From NCBI RefSeq assembly GCF_052119425.1, contig NZ_JBQKFH010000021.1:1-42904 (forward strand): a stretch of DNA of 42,904 bases, given 5' to 3'. The notes under the pieces were generated by a model. That model was not told the origin of the DNA. It saw only the letters and a program-made list of their open reading frames with translations, and did no database searches. This document shows positions 24,108 to 31,868 of this stretch, piece after piece. The stretch is from Enterococcus_E cecorum_C. Lineage in GTDB: Bacteria; Bacillota; Bacilli; Lactobacillales; Enterococcaceae. The first letter of the stretch is position 1. The number at the start of each line of letters is the position of its first letter. Position numbers and translations under genes: made by a program.

Positions 24108-24212
24108 TGTGTCATATTGATTGTATTATAGCACATATAAAACAAAATACAAGCATTATATTAAATTAATGTGTGACATATTTAGGTGCGATAAAAATAT
24201 ATACGTCATATA
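24108..24212. promoter_or_regulatory. ccpN promoter region with CcpN-like operator motifs
   Basis: TGTGTCATATT (24108-24118) and TGTGACATATT (24172-24182) fit the CcpN operator core TRTGHYATAYW as I recall it; TACGTCATATA (24202-24212) fits with one mismatch. The ccpN -10 (TATAAT on the minus strand) is at 24130-24125, so the first motif lies at the transcription start. Autoregulation, or control of the divergent reductase gene, would follow. Confidence 0.5.
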
Positions 24213-24364
24213 TTATATCTGAATAAACATAAATCAATAGTGGGTGATAAATTTTTTCTATATCCTAGACTTTTACAACATTTGTCGAGTTTTGTTGTTT
24301 GCATTTTCAAAAATTTTTGGCTAAACTAAGTACGTAATCAAGAAGTGAAAGGAATTTTATACTT

Positions 24365-24907
24365 ATGAAAAACATTTTATTTATCGTTGGTTCATTACGT
24401 GAAGGTTCATTTAACCATCAATTAGCCGCTAAAGCAGAACAAGCATTAGCAGGTAAAGCAAACGTTACATATTTAGACTATAAAGAAGTACCTGTGTTCA
24501 ACCAAGACTTAGAAACACCTGTGCTACCATCTGTTGCCAAAGTTCGTGAAGCAATCCAAGCAGCTGATGCAATCTGGATTTTCTCACCAATTTACAACTT
24601 TGCCATCCCTGGATCAGTTAAAAACTTATTAGACTGGGCAAGCCGTGCATTAGATTTATCTGATCCAACTGGCCCTTCAGCATTACAAGACAAAGTGGTG
24701 ACTGTTTCTTCAGTAGCAAACGGCGGACATGATCAATTATTTGCTGCCTACCAAGCATTATTACCATTCATCCGTACACAAGTGGTTGGTGATTTCACTG
24801 GCACACGGGTAAACGACGAAGCTTGGGGAACTGGTGAATTAGTCTTAACTGACGAAGCACAAGCAAGCTTAGAAAAACAAGCAGAACAATTATTAGCTGC
24901 TTTATAA
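24365..24907 (+). CDS. NADPH-dependent FMN reductase
   Basis: This flavodoxin-like NADPH-dependent FMN/azo reductase has 180 residues. The phosphate-binding loop GSLREGSFNHQLA lies at the N-terminus and FSPIYNFAIPGSVKNLLDWA is the second family signature. It reduces free flavin, quinones or similar acceptors in the cytosol. GTGAAAGG precedes the ATG. The coding sequence is rich in optimal codons (TTA, CAA, GCA), which hints at high expression. It stands alone with its own terminator, divergent from ccpN across 277 bp. Confidence 0.9.
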   Translation: MKNILFIVGSLREGSFNHQLAAKAEQALAGKANVTYLDYKEVPVFNQDLETPVLPSVAKVREAIQAADAIWIFSPIYNFAIPGSVKNLLDWASRALDLSDPTGPSALQDKVVTVSSVANGGHDQLFAAYQALLPFIRTQVVGDFTGTRVNDEAWGTGELVLTDEAQASLEKQAEQLLAAL

Positions 24908-24924
24908 TTTCAAGATTTTTAGAC

Positions 24925-24959
24925 AGGCATCCTTTTTCACTAGAGGGTGCTTGTTTTTT
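24925..24959 (+). terminator. terminator of the FMN reductase gene
   Basis: AGGCATCCT / AGGGTGCTT stem (two G-T pairs) is followed by GTTTTTTT. Confidence 0.85.
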
Positions 24960-24960
24960 T

Positions 24961-25440
24961 GTGCTTCAGGAAAAGAGTTTGACAATTGAAAGTGAGGAGC
25001 CGCAACTTTTTTATGAAACATTTGGTATCGTTACGTTAAAGGGTTGTGCGAATAGAGGGTTTAAGGTGTATGATCAAAATGAACAGTATGAAGGTCGCTT
25101 TACTTTATTTGAACGTTTTGTAGACATAAAGACTGATTTGCGAATGATTGAATGTCTTTGTGAAAGAAGAGTAATTAAGCGTTATTATATTCATTATGAC
25201 TTGATGGGTATCATGCATTTTATGTCACGGTTTCAAAAGGCGCAAGTGGACCCAGATAAATATGTATTTATGATTTCTCGAATCTCTGAGCCATATCGGG
25301 TACAAGATTTTATGTCTCATTGGTATACACCTGTAGAGCGAGATAAATTTGTCGAATGGCTAGATAATGATGCATATGATTTTGAAGTGGATTATGATGA
25401 AGTTTGCGCCCACCGCTTTTTGAAGAAGATGAGATGGTAG
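24961..25440 (+). CDS. hypothetical protein, likely front part of a frameshifted gene
   Basis: The family is unknown. The frame runs from a GTG at 24961, lying on the preceding terminator; a TTG at 24979 with AGGAAAAG before it may be the true start. The product is soluble and rich in aromatic and acidic residues (LFERFVDIKTDLRMIECLCE, then SHWYTPVERDKFVEWL). The last residues (AHRFLKKMRW) look out of register: one extra base after TGC-GC would continue CAPPLFEEDEMVEATDE in the next frame. So 24961-25760 was probably one gene of about 265 codons. Confidence 0.5.
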   Translation: MLQEKSLTIESEEPQLFYETFGIVTLKGCANRGFKVYDQNEQYEGRFTLFERFVDIKTDLRMIECLCERRVIKRYYIHYDLMGIMHFMSRFQKAQVDPDKYVFMISRISEPYRVQDFMSHWYTPVERDKFVEWLDNDAYDFEVDYDEVCAHRFLKKMRW

Positions 25441-25760
25441 AAGCTACAGATGAACAATCGCAAGCAAATGATTACGTACTAAAAGCCTATTATGTAGAAA
25501 AAGAAAATACGCTTAGTGCTGATTTGTATTATCAGGGTAAACTAGCTACGGATGAAGATTTTCAGAGATTATACGAAAATCCGGCTTTGGTGAATCATGT
25601 CATCATAGAATATCAAGATGTCCAAACTGCTGAAAGAGTAGAAATTGCAACAAATGGACAGTATGTTGTATTTTCACTTGTACGTAGATTGTTACTTGCT
25701 TGTATAACAAATATAAAATTAAGCTTTAGATTTTTAGAGCACGAGTTAAGTTTATATTGA
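25434..25760 (+). CDS. hypothetical protein, likely rear part of the same frameshifted gene
   Basis: The frame is open from 25401 and has an ATG at 25434 whose ATGGTAG overlaps the stop of the preceding frame, so coupled translation is possible. The product (about 108 residues) is acidic at the start, then beta-rich (ENTLSADLYYQGKLATDED; HVIIEYQDVQTAERVEI), with a hydrophobic C-terminus. No family is recognised. It reads more naturally as the continuation of the upstream frame after a one-base deletion near 25408-25410. Confidence 0.45.
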   Translation: MVEATDEQSQANDYVLKAYYVEKENTLSADLYYQGKLATDEDFQRLYENPALVNHVIIEYQDVQTAERVEIATNGQYVVFSLVRRLLLACITNIKLSFRFLEHELSLY

Positions 25761-25764
25761 TAAA

Positions 25765-25806
25765 AAACCCACCCAACTAGGCTTAGGTGCTTAGCTGGGT
25801 GGGTTT
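25765..25806. terminator. bidirectional terminator between convergent genes
   Basis: AAACCCACCCAACTA / TAGCTGGGTGGGTTT stem of about 14 bp with an internal mismatch ends both the hypothetical gene and ohr on the other strand. Confidence 0.8.
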
Positions 25807-25816
25807 AGGTTTATCA

Positions 25817-26221
25817 TTAAATAATTTCGAATTGTACATCGATATTGTTGCGAGTTGCTTTTGAGTAAGGGCATACTTGGTGAGCCGCTGCGACTAATTC
25901 TTCTGCTTTTTCTTTTGTTGCGCCTTCAAGATGAACTTCTAAAGTCACGGCTACGCTAAATCCTTCTACTTCATCAGACATCAAGGATACACGTGCACTC
26001 ACTTCGCTTGGGTAAGTTTCGCCGGCGTTTTCCATTACTAAGCCTAATGCACCGTTAAAGCAAGCACTGTATGCTGCTGCGAATAATTGTTCTGGGTTGG
26101 TTGCATTTTCGACACGTTTACCTGGAGCTGTTGTTTTAAAGGCAAAAGAGCGATCTGGTGAAAAGACTTCTCCTTCGCGTCCGCCGATACTAGTTACTTT
26201 TGTTTCGTAAATTTTCTTCAT
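25817..26221 (-). CDS. ohr: organic hydroperoxide resistance protein (Ohr)
   Basis: The 134 residues are the standard Ohr/OsmC length. Both reactive Cys motifs are present: AAAYSACFNGAL and HQVCPYSKATRNN. Ohr is a thiol peroxidase reducing organic and fatty-acid hydroperoxides, recycled through lipoylated proteins. The gene follows ohrR on the same strand; its start lies 32 bp inside the end of ohrR, with GGAGG in the ohrR tail. The operator ahead of ohrR should control both. Confidence 0.95.
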   Translation of the reverse strand: MKKIYETKVTSIGGREGEVFSPDRSFAFKTTAPGKRVENATNPEQLFAAAYSACFNGALGLVMENAGETYPSEVSARVSLMSDEVEGFSVAVTLEVHLEGATKEKAEELVAAAHQVCPYSKATRNNIDVQFEII

Positions 26222-26651
26222 GATTGAGCCCTCCTAAGGTTTGAGTAAGTGTTTGCAGTTGTTGCATCAAAGAAAAATAATACGTTTCATCCGATGTCAA
26301 ATCACTTAAACAATGCCCGATCGTTTGCAGCAAGTCCTCTTTCACTTCCTTGGCTTTTGGCGTTAGAGAAATCAATACGCGACGTTCATCATTGAAATCT
26401 CGTGTGCGCATCACATATTCTCTTGCTTCTAGGCGTTTGATTAAAGGAGTCAGCGTCCCACTATCTAAAGACAAAATCTCACCTAATTCAGAAACGCTTA
26501 AATGGTCTTTTTCATACAAAGCTAATAGCGTTAAGTATTGCGGATAAGTTAATTCAAAGGGCGCTAAAATCTTACTATATAGGCGATTGAATTCCTTTTG
26601 TGCTTGATATAAAGCAAAACACAGTTGATCTTTGACAATTGGTTGAATCAT
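26190..26651 (-). CDS. ohrR: OhrR peroxide-sensing MarR-family repressor
   Basis: The 153-residue MarR-type winged helix protein has the sensing Cys in DQLCFALYQAQ near the N-terminus (position about 11) and conserved partner Tyr residues. The DNA-binding part is seen in LSVSELGEILSLDSGTLTPL and RVLISLTPKAKE. Oxidation of this Cys by organic hydroperoxide releases the DNA. Only one other Cys (in IGHCLSDL) is present. It is upstream of and overlapping ohr, and an OhrR-type operator lies just before the start. Confidence 0.93.
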   Translation of the reverse strand: MIQPIVKDQLCFALYQAQKEFNRLYSKILAPFELTYPQYLTLLALYEKDHLSVSELGEILSLDSGTLTPLIKRLEAREYVMRTRDFNDERRVLISLTPKAKEVKEDLLQTIGHCLSDLTSDETYYFSLMQQLQTLTQTLGGLNHEENLRNKSN

Positions 26652-26666
26652 ATTCTTTTCCTTTCA

Positions 26667-26696
26667 CATTTACATTGTACACAATTTAATTTTACA
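26667..26696 (-). promoter_or_regulatory. OhrR operator
   Basis: On the minus strand the site reads AAATTAAATTGTGTACAATG with flanking TTGTAA and TAAAT. This closely follows the Bacillus OhrR box built from TACAATTAAATTGTA units, and it lies 15 bp before the ohrR start. Confidence 0.75.
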
Positions 26697-26715
26697 AAGC
26701 GAATTATTTGCTCAA

Positions 26716-26979
26716 CTATTTTTTCATGATGAGTTGGATGGCTTGGTTGATTTTTTTTTCTCTTTCTTCAGGGTTTTCGCATTCTTCTTCTAAACATTTA
26801 CGAAAATTCTCAGCCACTAAAAGTCCCATTACACGGTCAATACTAGAACGTGCGGCACTAAGCTGAGTGACGATATCGATACATTCTTTTTCTTCTTCAA
26901 TCATCTTCAATACACCGCGAATTTGGCCTTCAGCTCTTTTTAGGCGATGGGTTAGTTTGGTTTTATCGGTTACAGGCAT
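26716..26979 (-). CDS. cstR: CstR-type persulfide-sensing repressor (CsoR/DUF156 family)
   Basis: The 87 residues form an all-helical CsoR fold. Cys33 (KECIDIVTQL) and Cys62 (RKCLEEE) are the two sensor thiols; the His found two helix turns before the second Cys in Cu(I)-sensing CsoR is replaced (AENFRKC), which points to CstR, the per- and polysulfide sensor. It is divergent from an operon of rhodaneses and CoA-disulfide reductase, the classic CstR targets, and an ATACC-N6-GGTA operator stands before each side. Confidence 0.9.
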   Translation of the reverse strand: MPVTDKTKLTHRLKRAEGQIRGVLKMIEEEKECIDIVTQLSAARSSIDRVMGLLVAENFRKCLEEECENPEEREKKINQAIQLIMKK

Positions 26980-27002
26980 GGTTTCACCTCATTTCAATCT
27001 AT

Positions 27003-27018
27003 ATACCATACTAGGTAC
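27003..27018 (-). promoter_or_regulatory. CstR operator 1 (cstR side)
   Basis: ATACCATACTAGGTAC has ATACC / GGTA half sites spaced by 6, the same layout as operator 2, and lies 24 bp before the cstR start. Confidence 0.7.
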
Positions 27019-27061
27019 TATACTGAAAAAGTAAAAAATTGTCCAGTCTCATTCAAAATGA

Positions 27062-27105
27062 TTGACAAAAGGTTGGTTATCGATTATAAATACCCTATGA
27101 GGTAT
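27062..27105 (+). promoter_or_regulatory. promoter and CstR operator 2 of the sulfur operon
   Basis: TTGACA (27062-27067), 17-bp spacer and TATAAA (27085-27090) form a strong promoter. ATACCCTATGAGGTAT (27090-27105) starts at the last base of the -10. Its ATACC-N6-GGTAT form resembles known CstR sites. Confidence 0.8.
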
Positions 27106-27128
27106 AAAAAGAGAGGAGAAAGATAGCC

Positions 27129-27443
27129 ATGTTTCATTGGTTTGTCAAAGTGCCAAATGTTTCTACAAATGAATTAAAAAGTCAGTTAAATCAAGATATT
27201 GTACTATTAGATGTGCGCACCCCGGCTGAATACCGCAGTGGGCATATCAGAAGCGCCAAAAATGTACCGCTCAATCGCATCTCGCAATATGAGGCAAAAG
27301 GCAAGCAACCGCATTATATCATTTGCCAATCGGGGATGCGCAGTAAGCAAGCAGCTAAAATATTAGCGAAAAAAGGGATTCAAGTTGTTAATGTCAAAGG
27401 CGGCATGAATGCTTGGACAGATCGCGTGATAGGAGGAAAATAA
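27129..27443 (+). CDS. rhodanese-domain sulfurtransferase
   Basis: A single rhodanese domain of 104 residues begins with a hydrophobic-aromatic segment (MFHWFVKVPNVSTNEL). Family motifs are LLDVRTPAEYRSGHI and the active-site loop CQSGMRSKQA with the persulfide-carrying Cys at about residue 75. It passes sulfane sulfur between thiols. It is first in the CstR-controlled operon, and the stop is one base before the next start codon. Confidence 0.9.
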   Translation: MFHWFVKVPNVSTNELKSQLNQDIVLLDVRTPAEYRSGHIRSAKNVPLNRISQYEAKGKQPHYIICQSGMRSKQAAKILAKKGIQVVNVKGGMNAWTDRVIGGK

Positions 27444-27444
27444 C

Positions 27445-29082
27445 GTGAAAAAAGTCATTATTATCGGTGGAGTCGCAGGGGGCATGTCTTGTGCCACGCG
27501 ATTAAGAAGGTTAATGGAAGAGGCAGAAATTACTGTTTTTGAAAAGGGGCCGTATGTCTCTTTTGCTAACTGTGGCTTACCCTACCATGTATCTGGAGAA
27601 ATCGAGAACCGCGAGCAACTTTTAGTGCAAACTGCGGAGAATTTAAAGAAAAGGTTTGCCATCGATGTCCGGGCCAATCATGAAGTCTTAGCCATTGATC
27701 GTAAGGCTAAGACTGTTACAGTAAAAAATCAGGAGCAAGTATTTACCCAAGAATATGATGTATTGGTATTGTCGCCAGGTGCTAAGCCGGTTGTGCCGAA
27801 CTTTCCAGGTTTAGCTGAGGCGCAAAATGTATTTACTGTCCGTAGCGTGCCAGATATTGATCGGATTATGGCGCATTTGCAACAACAAGCCATCCAACAT
27901 GTGACCGTGGTAGGTGCGGGTTTTATCGGTTTGGAAATGGTTGAAAATCTTGCCAAACGCCAATTGCACGTGACTTTAATTGAAAAAGCCCCTCAAGTAT
28001 TGCCTGCTTTAGATCCGGAAATGGCAACTTTTGTAGAAGAGGAATTAGTTAAAAATGGCGTGAATGTACTGACTAATCAAGGCGTGTCAGGCTTTAGAGA
28101 AAAGGGTCGCGAAGTCGTGTTAGAAGATGGGCAAGTGTTAACTAGTGATTTAACGATTTTAGCGATTGGTGTGCAGCCAGAGTCACGTTTGGCAAAAGAA
28201 GCCGGATTAACGCTAGGACTACGTGAGGCTATCGTGGTCGATGAAAATTATCGCACCTCAGATCCCAATATTTACGCGATTGGCGATGCGATTTTAGTCA
28301 CACAACACACTTCTAAGGAACAAACCTTAATTTCACTGGCGTCTCCTGCGAATCGTCAAGGGCGGCAGGTGGCAGACATCATTGCTGGGCTTCCGCGGAA
28401 AAATAAAGGCAGCCTAGGTACCGCAATTGTCCGTACATTTGACATGACGGCGGCTTTCACTGGATTAAATGAGCGCACCTTAAAACGCCTAGGAAAAAAC
28501 TATCAAGTCGTGCATACATTAGGTAAACATCATGCCAGCTATTATCCACAGGCAACCGATATCTTATTGAAATTACTTTTTGATCCTAAGACGGGTGAAA
28601 TTTTTGGGGCTCAAGCAGTTGGAGAAAATGGCGTTGATAAGCGAATCGATGTTTTAGCCACAGCGATTAAAGCAGGACTGACGGTAGAAGATTTACCAGA
28701 ACTCGAATTGACCTACGCACCGCCATTTGGTTCAGCAAAAGATCCAGTAAATATGATTGGTTATGCCGCGTTGAATCTAATGGAAGGTTTGAGTGAAAAT
28801 GTGCAGTGGTATGATTTGGCAAATGAGCTAAAAAATGGAGCGAAAATATTAGATGTGCGCAATCCTGCTGAACTAGAAAATGGTAAGTTTACCAATGCTA
28901 TGGCTATCCCGCTCGATGAATTGCGAGCTCGTTTGGTTGAACTAGATAAAAATCAGGCGTATATTGTAAGTTGTCACAGTGGTCAACGCAGTTATTTGGC
29001 TGAGCGTATCTTGAAACAACACGGCTTTAAGGTCAAAAACTTGGATGGCGCTTATTATTTGTATTCACATGTCAACAAATAG
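27445..29082 (+). CDS. cdr: CoA-disulfide reductase with C-terminal rhodanese domain
   Basis: The 545 residues comprise an FAD/NAD(P)H disulfide reductase domain of the CoADR type (GGVAGGMSCATRLRR; single active Cys43 in FANCGLPYH; NAD(P) motif VVGAGFIGLEM) followed by a rhodanese domain from about residue 455 with Cys in SCHSGQRSYL. Such fusions reduce CoA disulfide or CoA persulfide, using the rhodanese part to hand over sulfane sulfur. It sits between two single-domain rhodaneses under CstR control, so persulfide detoxification or sulfide homeostasis is the likely role. Confidence 0.92.
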   Translation: MKKVIIIGGVAGGMSCATRLRRLMEEAEITVFEKGPYVSFANCGLPYHVSGEIENREQLLVQTAENLKKRFAIDVRANHEVLAIDRKAKTVTVKNQEQVFTQEYDVLVLSPGAKPVVPNFPGLAEAQNVFTVRSVPDIDRIMAHLQQQAIQHVTVVGAGFIGLEMVENLAKRQLHVTLIEKAPQVLPALDPEMATFVEEELVKNGVNVLTNQGVSGFREKGREVVLEDGQVLTSDLTILAIGVQPESRLAKEAGLTLGLREAIVVDENYRTSDPNIYAIGDAILVTQHTSKEQTLISLASPANRQGRQVADIIAGLPRKNKGSLGTAIVRTFDMTAAFTGLNERTLKRLGKNYQVVHTLGKHHASYYPQATDILLKLLFDPKTGEIFGAQAVGENGVDKRIDVLATAIKAGLTVEDLPELELTYAPPFGSAKDPVNMIGYAALNLMEGLSENVQWYDLANELKNGAKILDVRNPAELENGKFTNAMAIPLDELRARLVELDKNQAYIVSCHSGQRSYLAERILKQHGFKVKNLDGAYYLYSHVNK

Positions 29083-29143
29083 TCACTATCTAAAGACTGA
29101 TATTTATCAAAAAATTCACATAGAACTAAAGGAGCTAAAATAG

Positions 29144-29425
29144 ATGTACGAAACCATTGATATTCACAAATTTAAAGAACTATTAGGCAAAGAAAGAATA
29201 AATTTAATTGATGTGCGTGAAGAAGACGAGTTTATGTTTGGTCATCTACCACAAGCGGAAAACATGCCGTTAAGTCGTTTCTTAGATTTTGTAGAAGAAC
29301 TTTACGAAGACGAAACTTATTATGTGATCTGTCATTCAGGTGCCCGTTCCGCTAATGCCTGTGCGTTTTTGGCCAGTCAAGGCTATCACGTGGTCAATGT
29401 TGAAGGCGGTATGGCAGCGTTATAA
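29144..29425 (+). CDS. rhodanese-domain sulfurtransferase
   Basis: The 93-residue single rhodanese domain contains NLIDVREEDEFMFGHLP and an active loop CHSGARSANAC; the first Cys is the catalytic one and a second follows nine residues later. AAAGGAG precedes the ATG after a 61-bp gap from the reductase gene. It is the third sulfurtransferase activity in the same operon. Confidence 0.88.
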   Translation: MYETIDIHKFKELLGKERINLIDVREEDEFMFGHLPQAENMPLSRFLDFVEELYEDETYYVICHSGARSANACAFLASQGYHVVNVEGGMAAL

Positions 29426-29611
29426 AATATCATAATCGAATCCTATAAACAACACTTCGATGAAATTATTCACAAATAAAAGTGCGACTATTCAGAGCAT
29501 TTTTCTATTCTTTTGCACAAAACTTCGGTATAATTAAGATAAGAAAATTTGTTGTTTGAGTCGACAATTTGCGGCTCAATTTGGCTTAATTTTGGAGGGA
29601 TGTGTAAACAA

Positions 29612-30766
29612 ATGGAATTTATTGGTATTTTATGTTTGATTTTAGTCACGACTTCGCTGGCAGCACACATTTGTCGTCGGATAGGTGTTCCTGGAGTGGT
29701 TGGGCAATTATTGGTTGGCCTAATTGTGGGAGCAGGGGGACTGAATCTCATTCATTCATCAGAGTTGATTCATATCTTTTCTGAAATCGGGGTTATTTTG
29801 TTAATGTTCTTAGCCGGTTTGGAAAGTGATATTGAGCTTTTGAAGAAATATTTTAAACCAGGGATGCTGGTAGCTGTCTTCGGGGTGATTTTCCCCTTGT
29901 TACTAGGAGCAGGGGGCGGATTTATCTTCAAATCAACAGCAACAGAGGCCTTTTTCTTTGGGGTTGTGCTCGCAGCGACTTCGGTGAGTATTTCAGTGGA
30001 AGTGCTAAAGGAATTAAATGCGGTGAATACCAAGGAAGGTTCGACGATTTTAGGGGCTTCCGTGGTGGATGATATATTAATCGTTTTGGTGTTGAGTATT
30101 AGCTTGACTTTCTTAGGCGCTAATCAAGGGAATAACGCATCACTAGGCTTGACCTTGTTGCAAGAGTTGGTGTATTTTGGCTTGATTTTCTTGCTTGTTC
30201 GTTGGATTGCACCTTATTTGATGAACTTGTCAGAAAAAATTTACACCACCGCATCAGTCATCATCATGTCGTTGATTATTTGCTTGGGCATGTCATATGT
30301 GGCTGATTTGGTTGGCTTAAGTTCAGTAATTGGGGCTTTCTTTGCCGGAATCGCTGTGGGCCAAACCAAAGTCAAAGAACGCGTCTTTATCAATGTTGAA
30401 TCGATTGGTTACGCGATTTTTATTCCTGTGTTCTTTGTGAATATCGGTTTAGAAGTTGAGTTGGCTAGCATTATCAAACAATTCCCATTTATCGCTCTGT
30501 TTGTGGTGATTGCGGTGATTTCTAAATTATTTGGTGGTTACCTTGGTTCGAAAATGGCCGGATTTTCCAATAATAGTGCTTGGATGGTCGGAGCTGGGAT
30601 GATTTCACGCGGGGAGATGGCACTGATTGTCTTACAAATTGGTCAAACAGGTGGCCTTATTCCTGAAAAATATTTCGCACCAATGGTTATCACGATTTTA
30701 ATCAGCACGTTGGTCTCACCATTGATTTTGAAATTCTTCGCAAAAAAAGTTTTAAAACACGCATAA
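29612..30766 (+). CDS. napA: Na+/H+ antiporter of the CPA2 family (NapA-type)
   Basis: The 384 residues have about 12 membrane segments. The beginning MEFIGILCLILVTTSLAAHI and length match E. hirae NapA. Conserved CPA2 blocks are GVPGVVGQLLVGLIVG, MFLAGLESDIE and the Asp-Asp pair in ASVVDDILIVLV that binds the ion. No C-terminal TrkA-N domain is present. The start at 29612 is preferred because GGAGGG (29594-29599) is 12 bp away, whereas the ATG at 29600 directly abuts it. It is a single-gene unit with its own terminator. Confidence 0.88.
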   Translation: MEFIGILCLILVTTSLAAHICRRIGVPGVVGQLLVGLIVGAGGLNLIHSSELIHIFSEIGVILLMFLAGLESDIELLKKYFKPGMLVAVFGVIFPLLLGAGGGFIFKSTATEAFFFGVVLAATSVSISVEVLKELNAVNTKEGSTILGASVVDDILIVLVLSISLTFLGANQGNNASLGLTLLQELVYFGLIFLLVRWIAPYLMNLSEKIYTTASVIIMSLIICLGMSYVADLVGLSSVIGAFFAGIAVGQTKVKERVFINVESIGYAIFIPVFFVNIGLEVELASIIKQFPFIALFVVIAVISKLFGGYLGSKMAGFSNNSAWMVGAGMISRGEMALIVLQIGQTGGLIPEKYFAPMVITILISTLVSPLILKFFAKKVLKHA

Positions 30767-30772
30767 ACATTT

Positions 30773-30812
30773 GCACGGTAGTCTATAGATTTAGGCTACC
30801 GTGTTTATTTTT
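30773..30812 (+). terminator. terminator of napA
   Basis: GCACGGTAG / CTACCGTGT stem, with pairing extended by TCT/AGG, is followed by TTATTTTTT. Confidence 0.85.
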
Positions 30813-30883
30813 TGCTATTATGTTTTACAAGATAGTTGAAGTGTGCTATGATTAGCTTGTAATGCAAGATAGTAGGTGAGAAA

Positions 30884-31222
30884 ATGAAAGGCAAAATCGA
30901 TTCGCAGCTATTAAAAGGTGTGCTGACGGGCTGTATTTTACAATTATTAACGCAAGAAGAACTCTATGGCTATACTTTGAGTGAGCGTTTGGCGGACAAT
31001 GGTTTTAGCGAGATTTCCAATGGGACGATTTATCCCTTATTACTATCAATGGAGAAAAAAGGTTGGATTACAGGACAAATGCGTGAATCAGAATCCGGCC
31101 CCAAACGTAAATATTATTCGGTCACACCAGACGGACAAGCAGAATTAATACATTTCAAAAACCAGTGGCAGTTACTCAAGCAAAATGTCAATCAAGTGAT
31201 GAGAGGTGCGGAAAATGAGTAG
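30884..31222 (+). CDS. PadR-family transcriptional regulator
   Basis: The 112 residues form a PadR winged helix: LLKGVLTGCILQLL, EELYGYTLSERLADNGF, SNGTIYPLLLSMEKKGWI and GPKRKYYSVTPDG are the diagnostic blocks. AGGTGAG precedes the ATG. The last codons overlap the next gene by 8 bp, the common arrangement in which a small PadR regulator controls the membrane protein encoded with it. Confidence 0.92.
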   Translation: MKGKIDSQLLKGVLTGCILQLLTQEELYGYTLSERLADNGFSEISNGTIYPLLLSMEKKGWITGQMRESESGPKRKYYSVTPDGQAELIHFKNQWQLLKQNVNQVMRGAENE

Positions 31223-31868
31223 TCTAATCAAAGAAAATGCAAACTTACAAAAACAACTCCAAGGTGCCAATAAGCAATACTATGAAGATTTGCTCGTGTA
31301 TGTGCGCCTGAATAGTATGGGGAAAAACGAACGTCAGACGGAAGAAATGTTGCTCGGTATTTTGCAAGATATTTTAGAAGCGCAACAAAACGAGGTATCT
31401 GCTCAAGATTATTTCGGAAAAGATCCCCAACCGATTGCCGATGAATTGCTCAAACAGCTTCCAAATGATGCAAAACAAATGGTTAAAATCAGTCTATTAG
31501 CGGTATTGACCTATTTTGCGGTGGTATTTATTGGCAGTTATTTTGTATCCCTTTTTAAACCAGGTACGCCACAGCTAATAGATGTTGGCGAGTACGTGAT
31601 TTGTAGTATATGTGCCGGTATTTCGGCCTTTGTCATCTTGTGGTTAATGGGAAAAAACTATGGTCAGAAAAATAGTTGGAAAATGTTATTTACAATAGGT
31701 GGGATATTTGTTATCAACTGTCTTTTGTTTGTTTTCATTCGTACGCCTTGGGTTATTCCACTTTCTCGCTGGATGGCAACTGTACTCGCAATGATTTTAG
31801 CTGCAAGTGTTTATCTTTTGAATAGGGATAAAAATTTTGGAGGTGACCATGGCAAAAAAGAAACGTAA
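31215..31868 (+). CDS. DUF1129-like membrane protein
   Basis: The 217 residues consist of a charged helical N-terminal half (about 1-90: LIKENANLQKQLQGANKQYY, then LGILQDILEAQQNEVSAQDY) followed by four or more hydrophobic helices (LLAVLTYFAVVFIGSYFVSL ... VLAMILAASVYLL). The pattern fits the DUF1129 family that often follows PadR regulators in Lactobacillales. The start at 31215 follows GAGAGGTG and overlaps padR. Function is unknown; PadR partners of this kind usually respond to membrane stress. Confidence 0.65.
   Translation: MSSLIKENANLQKQLQGANKQYYEDLLVYVRLNSMGKNERQTEEMLLGILQDILEAQQNEVSAQDYFGKDPQPIADELLKQLPNDAKQMVKISLLAVLTYFAVVFIGSYFVSLFKPGTPQLIDVGEYVICSICAGISAFVILWLMGKNYGQKNSWKMLFTIGGIFVINCLLFVFIRTPWVIPLSRWMATVLAMILAASVYLLNRDKNFGGDHGKKET

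Noticed and set aside
27729..27956. Minus-strand frame inside the CoA-disulfide reductase gene.
   Set aside because: It has a Cys-rich translation, but this is only the reverse reading of conserved reductase codons.
29488..30033. Minus-strand frames opposite napA and its leader.
   Set aside because: They are antisense to a well-supported antiporter gene, with no ribosome binding site.
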